Assembly (NCBI GenBank): GCA_036392375.1
Contig: DASVYC010000047.1
Span: 1-64,000, forward strand
Length of the DNA stretch: 64,000 nucleotides
Direction: 5' to 3'
From: JAFEBO01 sp036392375
GTDB taxonomy: Bacteria > Planctomycetota > Phycisphaerae > Phycisphaerales > UBA1924
Shown here: piece after piece, positions 8,596-17,150 of the stretch
How the letters are laid out: the number at the start of each line of letters is the position of its first letter
Numbering within the stretch: the first letter of the stretch is position 1
Position numbers and translations under genes: made by a program
The notes under the pieces: model-generated
Database searches by the model: none
What the model was told of the DNA's origin: nothing
What the model saw: the letters and a program-made list of their open reading frames with translations, nothing else

Positions 8596-9537
8596 ATGAG
8601 CGTTGGCCTCCGAGGGGCGGTGCTCGGCATACTCGCGGTGGCCCCCTGCGGGAGCGCGGGCGTGGTCGCGTACGACCTGCGGTACACCTTTGTGTATCAG
8701 CAGCTCGGCGACGCGGCCCCCACCACGCCCGGGGTCTATGTCTGGTCCTCTCGCGTAGACCTGGAAGATTCCACCGACGCCTCCCTCGCGTCCATCACCA
8801 CGCCCGCAAGCGTCGGCGCGTTCCTCTTCCCCGTTGGTGAGTCGAGCTTCCTCGCCTCGCGTTCTTTCGCCAGCGAGAGCTCCATGAACTGGAGCTTCCC
8901 GGCCGGTCTGTACACCCTCACGCTGGCCGGAGGCTCGCTCGGCGGCATCGCGACCTGGATCAATCGCCCTAGTCAGACCTATTACCCGCAGAGCGTGCCG
9001 GCGTTCACTCCCGCCAGCGTGAGCGCGATCGCCTCGGCCCGGGTCACCGCGGCGTGGCCTTTGACGTTCAACAGCTTCGCGCTGCCCGCGGGGGCGAACA
9101 ACGGGTTTACCCGCGTCACCATCGCAACCGACACCAACGCCGAGATCTACTCGGCCACCCTCCCCGCGGGTGCCGCGGGCGTCCTGATCCCCGCAGGCAC
9201 CATGCTGCCCTCGACCGGGTACCGGCTGCGTCTCACTTTCTCCGCGCAGCAGTCGCAAGCTTCGCTTGGGTTTCCGGGCGCCACCGCCTCGGTCGCGTTC
9301 GATCGCCAGACGATCTACGCCTTCACGACCCGCTCGGCATGCGACGCGGACCTCACCGGCGACGACTCGGTGGACGATTCTGATTTCGTCATCTTTGCCG
9401 ACGCGTACAACCTCCTTGATTGCTCGAGCCCGATGATGCCCGCGGGCTGCCCGGCGGATCTCGCCCGCGACGGCTCGGTCGACGACTCGGACTTTGTGCT
9501 TTTCGCGGCTGCGTACTCCCAATTGCTCTGTCCCTAG
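8596..9537 (+). CDS. Secreted protein with dockerin-like C-terminal tail
   Basis: This 313-residue protein has a short signal peptide (about 1-20) and a Ser/Thr/Ala-rich beta-type body without a recognised family. The last 60 residues hold two Ca-site-like repeats, DLTGDDSVDDSDFVIFADAY and DLARDGSVDDSDFVLFAAAY, each preceded by Cys and ending near a Cys. This paired tail is typical of exported proteins of Phycisphaerae and recurs in five subtilases in this window. ATG 8596 was chosen because it puts the signal peptide at the N-terminus. The tail probably anchors or sorts the protein; that is inference. Confidence 0.75.
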   Translation: MSVGLRGAVLGILAVAPCGSAGVVAYDLRYTFVYQQLGDAAPTTPGVYVWSSRVDLEDSTDASLASITTPASVGAFLFPVGESSFLASRSFASESSMNWSFPAGLYTLTLAGGSLGGIATWINRPSQTYYPQSVPAFTPASVSAIASARVTAAWPLTFNSFALPAGANNGFTRVTIATDTNAEIYSATLPAGAAGVLIPAGTMLPSTGYRLRLTFSAQQSQASLGFPGATASVAFDRQTIYAFTTRSACDADLTGDDSVDDSDFVIFADAYNLLDCSSPMMPAGCPADLARDGSVDDSDFVLFAAAYSQLLCP

Positions 9538-9723
9538 GGCGTTTTCGGGCCCCAATCCCGCACAACGTCGTTGCGTGAATCGGCGGCGTGTGCGAGAATG
9601 ATCGCCTCACTTTCGGGCCCGTAGGCGGGAGACCGGCATCCCCTGCGGCGGGCACCGCGAATCGTTCCACGATCCCGCGTTCTGCGGGCACGCGCCCTCG
9701 GGCGCTCGACGGAGGACACCGGG

Positions 9724-12021
9724 ATGACGCGACGCACGCTCTGGACGCTTGTGGTGTTGGCGGGGACGACGCAGGTCGGCGCGGCTGCCTCGCTGCCAGA
9801 GGCCGGCCCGATCTACATCGAGCGGCCGGGCACCACCGAGTTCACCGGCCGGATGATCGTGCGTCCGCGGCCGTACGAGAGCGGGGACTTCGCGATCCCG
9901 GGGGCGACGCTGGCTCGTTCGGCGGCGGCGCGTCTGCGGCTGAACCAAAACGGCATGTCGGTGGTCCGCTACTGGCCCGAGACCGACGAGTACCTCGTCG
10001 AGGTCGCGCCGCCGGGCGCTGTGGCGCTCATGCTCCCTGGTGCCCGCGGGCACGACGAGAACGCCCGCTCGCGTGAGCTCCTGCAGACTGGCGACTACCA
10101 GTACGCCCAGCCGGACTGGAAGTGCTACCCCACGGCGACGCCCAACGACACCCTGTACTCGAGCCAGTGGCACCTGCCCCAGATCAAGGCCCCGCAGGCG
10201 TGGGACATCACCACCGGCGCCAGCAGCTTCATCGTCGCGATCGTGGACTCGGGCATCGACAAGACCCACCCCGACCTGGCCTCGCGCCTGGTTCCTGGGT
10301 ACGTGTCGGTCGAGGGCAAGACCGAGGCCCAGGGCGGCGACGTGTCGGACGTGAACGGGCACGGCACCAACTGCGCCGGCACCGCGGCGGCGATCGGCAA
10401 CAACGCCCTGGGCGTCAGCGGCGCGGGATGGAACTTCAAGATCATGCCGGTGCGATGCTCGGCCAACGCGGACGGGACGGCGTCGCAGAGCGCGATTCTC
10501 GACGGGGCCCGGTGGGCGGCACAGAACGGAGCCCGCACCATCAGCGCGTCGTTCACGGGCGTTGACAGCGCCGCCGTCGGCACCACGGGCACGTTCATCA
10601 AGAGCCGAGGCGGCTTGTTCTTCTACGCGGCCGGGAACGACAACATCAATTGGTCCGGGTTCTACTACCCTGACACCGTTGTGGTCGGGGCCACGAGTTT
10701 CGGCGACGCCAAGGCCGGATTCAGCGGCTACGGCAACGGCGTCGCGGTGTTTGCGCCCGGCGTCAGCATCTTGACGACCTTCGTCGGCGGCGGATACGGG
10801 TACAACTCCGGCACAAGCTTCGCGACACCCTTGACCAACGGTGTCGCGGCCCTGGCGTGGTCGGTGAACCCCGGGCTCACGCCCGATCAGCTCCAGCAGA
10901 TCCTGTACTCGAGCACCGACCGGCTCGGCAACACGTCGCTCGTCTACCCCGCCCGCGACAGCGTCTTCGGATTTGGACGCATCAACGCGTACAAGGCCGT
11001 GCTCGCGGCCCAGGGCAGCGTGGGCGCGCCCGTCGCCGTGCCCGACAACACAGGCGGCTTCCTTCCCTCGCCTCGCAACATCGATGTGCTCGCCAACGAC
11101 AGCGATCCCAGCACGCTGGGGCTGACGATCACCTCCTTCTCCTCCACCACCACGCTGGGCGGCACGATCACGCGCCTGGTGGGTGCCGGGCCGAACGGAC
11201 GTGACGTGCTGCGGTACACGCCACCCGCGGTCATCCCGCCTCATCAGCCCGATCCGCCGGTGGACACCTTCAGCTACTCCATCAAGAACTCGGTGAACAA
11301 GACCTCGACGACCACCTCGTCGATCGTGCTCTACCAGCCCGCGAACCTCCGCTCGGCCCAGTCGCCCGCTTCGATCGCCAACGGCCTGATCGGCGCGTAC
11401 TTCGATCTGGCGGCGCTCACTCCCGTGCTCGAGGTGCCGAACTTCGGCGAGGCGACCCTGGTCGCCTCGAAAGTCGATTCGGTGATCGCGGCGGGCACCG
11501 GCGGCGGCGGCCTTGGCGGCACCGGGCTGACCGCCAACGCGGGCGCGGTCTTCCGCGGGTTCTTCAACATCCCCGGCGACGACATCTACCGCTTCTACCT
11601 CACCAGCGACGACGGGGCCCGTGTGTACATCAACAACGAGCTGCTGGTGGACAACGACGGCGTGCACACCGCCAGCGAGGCCTCGGGCTTCGTGCCCCTC
11701 AAGGCCGGCCTCCACCGCTTCCGCGTCGAGTACTTCAACGCCGCCGACACCGGCACGATCTCGATGCGCTACGAGGCGTTCGGCGCCCTGAGCACCGCGG
11801 GCTTCGCCAAGCGCACCATTCCCGCGACCGCGTACAAGTACAGCACCTGCCCCGCGGATCTCAACCTCGACGGCGCTGTCGATGACACCGACTTTGTGCT
11901 CTTCGCCACAGGCTACAACCAGCTGCTGGGCTTCGAGGGCGACCTCAACTACGACGCCCGCGTCGATGACGCGGACTTTGTGCTCTTCGCGGCGGCGTAT
12001 GACCTGTTGACCTGCCCGTGA
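9724..12021 (+). CDS. Secreted subtilase (S8) with PA14 and dockerin-like domains
   Basis: This 765-residue protein has a signal peptide (about 1-22) and a propeptide. The S8 domain shows Asp175 (IVDSGID), His213 (GHGTNCAGT, with Asn in place of the usual second His), oxyanion Asn305 and Ser365 (SGTSFATP). A linker with a beta domain and a PA14-like domain (about 570-690, with YRFYLTSDDGARVYINN) follow, then two Asp-rich repeats (about 708-765). PA14 domains often bind glycans. GGAGG lies 9 nt before the ATG. All catalytic residues are present, so it should be an active exported protease. It lacks the PA insert of the four proteases at 55714-63487. Confidence 0.9.
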   Translation: MTRRTLWTLVVLAGTTQVGAAASLPEAGPIYIERPGTTEFTGRMIVRPRPYESGDFAIPGATLARSAAARLRLNQNGMSVVRYWPETDEYLVEVAPPGAVALMLPGARGHDENARSRELLQTGDYQYAQPDWKCYPTATPNDTLYSSQWHLPQIKAPQAWDITTGASSFIVAIVDSGIDKTHPDLASRLVPGYVSVEGKTEAQGGDVSDVNGHGTNCAGTAAAIGNNALGVSGAGWNFKIMPVRCSANADGTASQSAILDGARWAAQNGARTISASFTGVDSAAVGTTGTFIKSRGGLFFYAAGNDNINWSGFYYPDTVVVGATSFGDAKAGFSGYGNGVAVFAPGVSILTTFVGGGYGYNSGTSFATPLTNGVAALAWSVNPGLTPDQLQQILYSSTDRLGNTSLVYPARDSVFGFGRINAYKAVLAAQGSVGAPVAVPDNTGGFLPSPRNIDVLANDSDPSTLGLTITSFSSTTTLGGTITRLVGAGPNGRDVLRYTPPAVIPPHQPDPPVDTFSYSIKNSVNKTSTTTSSIVLYQPANLRSAQSPASIANGLIGAYFDLAALTPVLEVPNFGEATLVASKVDSVIAAGTGGGGLGGTGLTANAGAVFRGFFNIPGDDIYRFYLTSDDGARVYINNELLVDNDGVHTASEASGFVPLKAGLHRFRVEYFNAADTGTISMRYEAFGALSTAGFAKRTIPATAYKYSTCPADLNLDGAVDDTDFVLFATGYNQLLGFEGDLNYDARVDDADFVLFAAAYDLLTCP

Positions 12022-12047
12022 GTACGCTTGCCATTGCGGAGGCGCAA

Positions 12048-12296
12048 GTGCCGGAAGTGTTTCGGGCCGGAGGCTGGGTTTACTTCTTCTGGTCCAACGA
12101 GGGGCATGAGCCGCCGCATGTTCACGTTCGTCGAGGGAACAACACAGGGTCGGTCGGCAAGTGGTGGATAGCGCCCACAGTCCGACGCGCGAGCGACGGC
12201 GGCTTCAAGAAGGCGGAATTGCGGGTCATCGAGCAGACGATTGTCGAGCGGCGGCAGGAGATCCTGGATGCGTGGAAGAAGCACTTCAACACGTAA
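12048..12296 (+). CDS. DUF4160 domain-containing protein
   Basis: This 82-residue protein matches DUF4160: an N-terminal MPEVFRAGGWVYFFWSNEG and the motif EPPHVHVRRG with conserved His residues. A GTG at 12018 overlaps the upstream stop, but GTG 12048 has a perfect GGAGG 5 nt before it and gives the family's normal N-terminus, so I use the latter. The next gene overlaps its 3' end by 29 bp. DUF4160 and DUF2442 genes are commonly paired and have been suggested to behave like a toxin-antitoxin module. Which partner does what is not established. Confidence 0.85.
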   Translation: MPEVFRAGGWVYFFWSNEGHEPPHVHVRRGNNTGSVGKWWIAPTVRRASDGGFKKAELRVIEQTIVERRQEILDAWKKHFNT

Positions 12297-12633
12297 GGCG
12301 GCGCCGGCCCCCAAGATCCTGGTAGCCGCCATTGGGGGTCCACGGACGTCCCAGTTGCTGATGGTGGCACTGCACGACGGCCGCGTGATCGGTTTGCCCT
12401 TGTCGCTGTTCCCGATTCTAGTTGCCGCGAAGAAGAGCGATCGCGACGAGATGGAGGTCGTGGGAGACGGGGCGGGTCTTCGCTGGCATCGGCTGGATGT
12501 TGATCTCTCGGTCGAAGGGCTGATCGCCGGACGCCCGGACTTCACCGCGCGTGCGGAGACGATCGCACGTGAGCGAAACTTGGCGGCGTACTTCCGGAGC
12601 CTTGCGGGCTTTGCAGTTCGTCGGGCGGGATGA
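12268..12633 (+). CDS. DUF2442 domain-containing protein
   Basis: This 121-residue protein carries the DUF2442 pattern: an N-terminal strand segment (LMVALHDGRVIGLPLSLFP) and the segment GLRWHRLDVDLSVEGLIAG, equivalent to the family's IHWPxLDEDISVEGLL. The start at ATG 12268 lies inside the DUF4160 gene, 7 nt after AGGAG, so the pair is translationally coupled. A Lys/Arg/Ala-rich stretch opens the protein. It ends 7 bp from the convergent vWA-like gene. In homologous pairs the DUF2442 protein is often assumed to be the DNA-binding or antidote partner, which cannot be tested from sequence. Confidence 0.82.
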   Translation: MRGRSTSTRKAAPAPKILVAAIGGPRTSQLLMVALHDGRVIGLPLSLFPILVAAKKSDRDEMEVVGDGAGLRWHRLDVDLSVEGLIAGRPDFTARAETIARERNLAAYFRSLAGFAVRRAG

Positions 12634-12640
12634 GACGCGT

Positions 12641-13753
12641 TTACCGCACGGCGCGTTCGATGTCCGCGATCTTGAGCAGGGTGTAGGAACCCGGCCCGTC
12701 GCCGTGGGCTTCGGCGATCGCCTGCATCAGGCCGGTGGGGTCGTCCTCGACGAACTGCAGGGTCTTGATCACGACCGGGCGACGCCCGGTGATCCGGCTC
12801 TTGGGGTTCAGGTCTTCCAGCGTGCGCAGCACGCGGGCGTTGTCAGATTGACCGGCGTCGGTGCGGCGGATGTTGCTCGTGAGCAGGAACACGACATCGG
12901 GCGCGAACTCGAGGGCCCGCTTCACGCCCGCCAGCGGGGCCGAGCGACCCGAGGGACGCGCCGAGCGCAGGAGCTGATCGACCCGGCGCTTCGAATCGGG
13001 CGTGGCGCTCAGCATCGTCGCCTTGCTGTTGGCGTCGTCGATCGCCAGGACGCGAGTCGCTCCCGACAGGTCCTCGCGGAAGAACACGACCTGGAACTGC
13101 TGCTCGCCGTCGAGCCGCCCGATGGAGCGACGGAGCTCAAGCAGCACGCTATCGAGGCACTGGGCCATCGCGCCCGACACATCCACGGCGTAAACCACGC
13201 GGCGGGCGAGCTGCACGTTCACGCCCGCAAAGCCGGCGATCGGCGCCGCGGGCGCGATCTCACGGGCCGGCGTTGGGATCGCTGCGGGGGCTTCGCTGGG
13301 CGGCAAGGCAGCGGTCGCGGGTGCGGCACGCGGCGGGGCCACGGGAGCGGCGGGCTGCTCGAAAACAACCGTGGTCGAGATCTCCGGAGCGGGCTCTGGC
13401 GCCGCTTCCGGCGCCGGCGTCTCCGATGCGATCGTGTCGGGCGTCGGCTGGGGCACCGGCTCGGGAGGCGCGATGGCGGCTTCGGACGGAGTGGCTGGCG
13501 GCGTGGGCTCGGGGCCGGGAGCGAGATACAGCGCGGTGCTCACGTCGTCGCTGTTGTGAGCGGCGATGCGGCCTCGGGAACCCGGGAACGCATCGAAAAC
13601 GACGAGCGCGACGGCGGCACCGGCGTGCACGACGGCCGAGATCGCGAGCGGCAACGCGAGAGACTGCAGCCACTTACGGCGCGCAGACCCGGTCGGCGTC
13701 TTGGCCGCGGGCGGGCGGTGCGTGATGCGGGGTTGAGGAGCGACGGCGGGCAT
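12641..13753 (-). CDS. Membrane-anchored vWA-like protein with Pro/Ala-rich linker
   Basis: This 370-residue protein has a basic N-terminus, one membrane helix (about 32-54), a Pro/Ala/Glu-rich linker (about 80-180) and a C-terminal domain resembling von Willebrand factor A. That domain begins RRVVYAVDVSGAM, a strand followed by a DxSG form of the MIDAS motif, and continues with a second hydrophobic strand (PDVVFLLTSN). The plan, anchor-linker-vWA, recalls TonB-like or BatA-like envelope proteins. The start ATG 13753 has only a weak ribosome site. The partner and target are unknown. Confidence 0.68.
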   Translation of the reverse strand: MPAVAPQPRITHRPPAAKTPTGSARRKWLQSLALPLAISAVVHAGAAVALVVFDAFPGSRGRIAAHNSDDVSTALYLAPGPEPTPPATPSEAAIAPPEPVPQPTPDTIASETPAPEAAPEPAPEISTTVVFEQPAAPVAPPRAAPATAALPPSEAPAAIPTPAREIAPAAPIAGFAGVNVQLARRVVYAVDVSGAMAQCLDSVLLELRRSIGRLDGEQQFQVVFFREDLSGATRVLAIDDANSKATMLSATPDSKRRVDQLLRSARPSGRSAPLAGVKRALEFAPDVVFLLTSNIRRTDAGQSDNARVLRTLEDLNPKSRITGRRPVVIKTLQFVEDDPTGLMQAIAEAHGDGPGSYTLLKIADIERAVR

Positions 13754-13869
13754 AGAGAAGCCGAGGCGTGGCGCGACGCCACGACCGGTAACTCTATTTC
13801 GGCTCCCCGGGCGGCATCCGTGAGCGGACACGCGGGCAAATCCGGTGTGTACGGCGTGACGAGCGTCCA

Positions 13870-14721
13870 TCAATCTCCGGCGGGGCTAATGCCGAAGTCG
13901 GTCGAGAGCCCCACCCGCTGCCACTGATCCAGCTCGGCCTGAAGCTGCGCGACGCGCTTGCGGGCCGCGTCGTACGCGAACTTGCCAAGCACCAGTCGGG
14001 TGGGCGGCTGATCGACGTCGGCGAGCGACACGATCGCGGCGGCCCCGGCCTTGGGGTCGCCGGTCTGGCGACCGTTGATCTTCTGAAGCATCGCCGCGAA
14101 CGCGCCGCTGGTCTTGTCGTAGTCGGCGATGCGGGTCTCACCCTTCTCGAGCGAGCGAGCGATGAAGTCGGTGCGGAAGGGCCCGGGCTCGACGCTTGTG
14201 ACCTTGATTCCGAGGGGCGCGACCTCGATGCGCAACGCATCGAGTGCGGATTCAACGCCGGCCTTGGCCCCGCCGTAGATGGCAAAGCCGGCGTGGTTGG
14301 CGAAGGCGGCGAGGGCGGAGATGTTGATGATCAGCCCGGACTTCTGGGCCCGCATCGTCGGCAGGACGCTCTGGGTGACGCGGAGCGGGCCGAAGAAGTT
14401 GGTCTCCACGTTGCGACGCATCTGCTCTTCGCCGGTCTCTTCGAGGGCGGCAATGAGGCCATAGCCCGCGTTGTTGACGAGCACGTCGATGCGTCCGAAC
14501 GCGGCGATCGCGTCAGCCGCGGCACGCTGGACACTCGCGGTGTCGGTGATGTCGAGCGCGAGCGCACGGACGCGATCGGGCGCGAGCGCGATGAGGTCGG
14601 TGAGAACCGGGGGGTTGCGGGCCGTCGCGATTAGTTGATCGCCCCTGGCGATCACAGCGTGCGCGATCTCACGGCCGAAACCGGATGAACAACCAGTGAC
14701 GTACCAGACGCGGGTGGGCAT
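13870..14721 (-). CDS. SDR family oxidoreductase
   Basis: This 283-residue cytoplasmic enzyme is a classical short-chain dehydrogenase: TGCSSGFG nucleotide site (9-16), NNAG (83-86), catalytic Ser near 135 and Y149-x3-K153. The Arg/Asp content after strand 2 suggests NADP(H), which is uncertain. The PGPFRTDF segment after strand 6 fits the subgroup often annotated as oxidoreductases acting on ketones or retinol-like substrates; the true substrate is not readable. Upstream lies a 99-bp repeat element, then the reductase gene on the same strand, so the SDR and reductase genes could be co-transcribed through the element. Confidence 0.87.
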   Translation of the reverse strand: MPTRVWYVTGCSSGFGREIAHAVIARGDQLIATARNPPVLTDLIALAPDRVRALALDITDTASVQRAAADAIAAFGRIDVLVNNAGYGLIAALEETGEEQMRRNVETNFFGPLRVTQSVLPTMRAQKSGLIINISALAAFANHAGFAIYGGAKAGVESALDALRIEVAPLGIKVTSVEPGPFRTDFIARSLEKGETRIADYDKTSGAFAAMLQKINGRQTGDPKAGAAAIVSLADVDQPPTRLVLGKFAYDAARKRVAQLQAELDQWQRVGLSTDFGISPAGD

Positions 14722-14772
14722 GGGAGTAGGTTCGCCCAAGGAGGCCGATCCGATGCAGGACGGCGACTCTCC

Positions 14773-14871
14773 GGGTGCCACTGCCCGGCCGCCTTGGGCC
14801 GGGCAGTGCGGGCGCGGCGACGTCGGACGGTCAAACACTGGCTGGCGCCGAGCCGCCAGCCAGTGGCACCC
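14773..14871. repeat. 99-bp double-hairpin element, copy B
   Basis: The ends are the same as in copy A: GGGTGCC (14773-14779) and GGCACCC (14865-14871). Inside are two perfect 12-bp hairpins, CACTGCCCGGCC with GGCCGGGCAGTG and CACTGGCTGGCG with CGCCAGCCAGTG, each with a 6-base loop. The linker again contains GCGCGGCGA. The element lies between two minus-strand genes (reductase and SDR) that may share a transcript. Confidence 0.85.
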
Positions 14872-14883
14872 GAGCCACTTCAG

Positions 14884-15987
14884 TCAGGTCGCTCGCGGGT
14901 AGTCGGTGTAGCCCCGCTCCAGCGGCATGTCCCTCGATGAGGGATAGAACGTCGTCGTGTCCCAGGGCGTCAGCGACAGGCCGCGCTCGAAGCGGGCGGC
15001 GAGATCGGGGTTGGAGATGAACGGCTTGCCGAAGGCGACCGCATCGCAGTCGCCTCGGGTGAGATACTCATCCGCCTTCGCGTGCGTGAACGAGGTGTTC
15101 GCGACCAGCACGCCGCGGTAGAGGGGGCGGAAGAACGAGATCGGGATCTTGGGCCCGCCCGCGGCGTTGTCGTCGTCGTCGCCTTCGCGAATCTCCAGCG
15201 AGCCGATGGCGAGACGGTCGAGCTCGCGCACGACGTACGCGTAAGTTTCGCGCGGCGTGCTTTCCGTGAAGTCGCGTGACCAGCCGCTGGGTGAGAGCCG
15301 TACGCAAACCCGTTCGGGACCCCACACGTCGATGCACGCCCGGGTGGCGTCGAGCAGGAAGCGGGCGCGGTTCTCGAGCGATCCGCCGTAGCGATCGGTG
15401 CGCGTGTTGGTGGAATCGCGGAGGAACTGCTCGGGCAGGTACGAATTGGCACCGTGGACCTGCACGCCGTCGAAGCCGGCGCGGCAGGCGTTCTCGGCGG
15501 CTACCCGATACTGCGCGATGATGCCCGGTATCTCGTCGGTCTCAAGCGCCCGCGGCACGGGTGCGGGCTCCTTGCGACCGTCGGGCAGGCGGCACAGGCC
15601 TTCGCGAGCGATCGCACTCGGAGCCACTGGGGCTTTGCCGCCCGGTTGATACGCGTTGTGCGACACACGTCCGACGTGCCAGAGCTGCAGGAAGATCATG
15701 CCGCCGACATCGTGCACCGCGTCGGTGACGAGCTTCCAGCCCGCGACCTGTTCGGGCGAGTGGATGCCGGGCGTGTTGGGATAGCCCTGACCCTCGGGAC
15801 AGATCTGCGTCGCTTCGGCGTAGATCAATCCCGCACCGCCCTCGGCGGCACGCTGGCGGTAGTAGGCTGCGTTCAACGCGTGCGGCACGTTGCCCGCGCC
15901 GGCGCGGCAGCGCGTAAGCGGCGCCATGAACACACGGTTGCGCAGACGCAGCGGGCCGATGGAGATCGGATCGAGGATCGTGGGCAT
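14884..15987 (-). CDS. Alkene reductase / NADH:flavin oxidoreductase (Old Yellow Enzyme family)
   Basis: This 367-residue FMN enzyme reduces activated C=C bonds of enones or similar electrophiles using NAD(P)H. Family marks are APLTR near 22-26 (FMN-contacting Thr), the QLWHVGR segment, the substrate-anion pair His-x-x-Asn in QVHGANSYLPEQFL, DRYGGSLENR, and the C-terminal FMN-phosphate loop AFGKPFISNPDL. Length fits NemA-type enzymes. ATG 15987 gives the usual N-terminus (MPTILDPISIGPLRLRNR); a GTG 15 nt upstream is possible. A second SDR gene follows 24 bp upstream on the same strand, suggesting a small redox or detoxification operon. Confidence 0.93.
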   Translation of the reverse strand: MPTILDPISIGPLRLRNRVFMAPLTRCRAGAGNVPHALNAAYYRQRAAEGGAGLIYAEATQICPEGQGYPNTPGIHSPEQVAGWKLVTDAVHDVGGMIFLQLWHVGRVSHNAYQPGGKAPVAPSAIAREGLCRLPDGRKEPAPVPRALETDEIPGIIAQYRVAAENACRAGFDGVQVHGANSYLPEQFLRDSTNTRTDRYGGSLENRARFLLDATRACIDVWGPERVCVRLSPSGWSRDFTESTPRETYAYVVRELDRLAIGSLEIREGDDDDNAAGGPKIPISFFRPLYRGVLVANTSFTHAKADEYLTRGDCDAVAFGKPFISNPDLAARFERGLSLTPWDTTTFYPSSRDMPLERGYTDYPRAT

Positions 15988-16011
15988 GTTGGATCGTTGC
16001 ACGTGCTGCGT

Positions 16012-16764
16012 CTACTGAGCGGTGAATCCGCCGTCCACCAAGATGCTCTGACCGGTGACAAAGCTCGACGTGTCGTCGGCCAGCCACAGGACCACCGACG
16101 CGACCTCTTCGGGCTTGCCGACGCGGCCGACGGGGTGCAGATTGGCCATGTACTCTGCCGCGCCGGGAGCGCCCGCGAAGCGGTCGAACATGGGCGTCTG
16201 GATCGCGGCGGGTGCCACGGCATTCACGCGGATCTTCTGCTTGGCGACCTCGAGCGCGACGGCCTTGGTGTACCCATCGACCGCGTGCTTGCTGGCAACA
16301 TACGTCGCGAAGTTGCCCATGCCGATCGTGCCAGCGACCGACGAGGTGTTGATGATCGACCCGCCGCCGGACTTGAGCATCGCGGCGACCTCGTGCTTCA
16401 GGCTGAAGAACACGCCCTTGACATTGATGTCAAAGACCTGGTCGAAATCCGCCTCGGTCTTCTCGACGATTGGAGCGAGGGCTTCCTCGACGCCTGCGTT
16501 GTTGAACGCGACGTCGATCCGGCCCTTGAGCTTCAGGGCCTCAGCGATCGCGTGCTTCACATCAGCTTCTTTGGAGACGTCGGCCTTGACGAACACGCCC
16601 TGCACGCCGTGGGTGCGGATCTTGGCCGCGACCTCGTTGCCTTCCTTCTCGCGGCGGCCGGTCAAGACGACATGGGCGCCGGCCTTAGCGAAGGCGATGG
16701 CGGTGGTCTCACCGATGCCAGAGGTGCCGCCGGTGATGAAGACGACCTTGTCCTTGAGGCTCAT
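16012..16764 (-). CDS. SDR family oxidoreductase (FabG-like)
   Basis: This 250-residue classical short-chain dehydrogenase has the nucleotide site TGGTSGIG (11-18), NNAG, catalytic Ser in NTSSVAG, and YVASK with Tyr and Lys. The tail ends TGQSILVDGGFTAQ, the standard FabG-type C-terminus. TGRR after strand 2 points to NADPH preference. GGAGA before ATG 16764 supports the start. It precedes the Old Yellow Enzyme gene by 24 bp on the same strand, so the two are probably co-expressed. The substrate cannot be told from sequence. Confidence 0.9.
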   Translation of the reverse strand: MSLKDKVVFITGGTSGIGETTAIAFAKAGAHVVLTGRREKEGNEVAAKIRTHGVQGVFVKADVSKEADVKHAIAEALKLKGRIDVAFNNAGVEEALAPIVEKTEADFDQVFDINVKGVFFSLKHEVAAMLKSGGGSIINTSSVAGTIGMGNFATYVASKHAVDGYTKAVALEVAKQKIRVNAVAPAAIQTPMFDRFAGAPGAAEYMANLHPVGRVGKPEEVASVVLWLADDTSSFVTGQSILVDGGFTAQ

Positions 16765-16872
16765 GCGATCTCCAGAAATGGCCCTCGTGTGGCGCCGAGT
16801 GCATTGGGATAATGGTGCGGTGGGTCAGATGCCTCAGCCTCACCGACGTTTCGGTGCCGCGTACTATCTTGC

Positions 16873-17133
16873 ATGGTCGAACCGCAGAGCAGATACCAGC
16901 CCGGCACCCGCGTCCGCGTCACCCAGCAAATCCCCCGGCAGGAGTTCGGCGGCGGGCCGCTCACCACCACGATCGAGGGTGAACTCGTTCGCTACGTCCA
17001 GGCCAAGACCGGCTCGTGGTTCGCGCACAGCAAGGACCACAAGCTCTGGCTCGAACGCCTCGAGATCAAGAAAGACAACGGCGAACTGGTGATGGTGAAC
17101 CTGGATCAGTACTCGCTGGTCGATGTGATCTGA
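16873..17133 (+). CDS. Conserved hypothetical protein, small
   Basis: This 86-residue protein is divergent from the SDR gene and ends 17 bp before the convergent folP gene. It has no signal peptide or membrane helix. The first part (RVRVTQQI...TTIEGELVRY) and the middle (SWFAHSKDHKLWLERLEIKKDNGEL) read as a small beta barrel of about five strands, like SH3-type folds. Codon use matches the neighbours. I do not recognise a named family; planctomycete genomes often carry such short beta proteins. Confidence 0.65.
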   Translation: MVEPQSRYQPGTRVRVTQQIPRQEFGGGPLTTTIEGELVRYVQAKTGSWFAHSKDHKLWLERLEIKKDNGELVMVNLDQYSLVDVI

Positions 17134-17150
17134 CCCGAAGCGGTTCGATT

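Noticed and set aside
9607..11715. A 702-codon open frame on the minus strand opposite the PA14 subtilase
   Set aside because: The plus strand has intact catalytic motifs and a ribosome site; the antisense product is low in hydrophobic core residues and has no domain.
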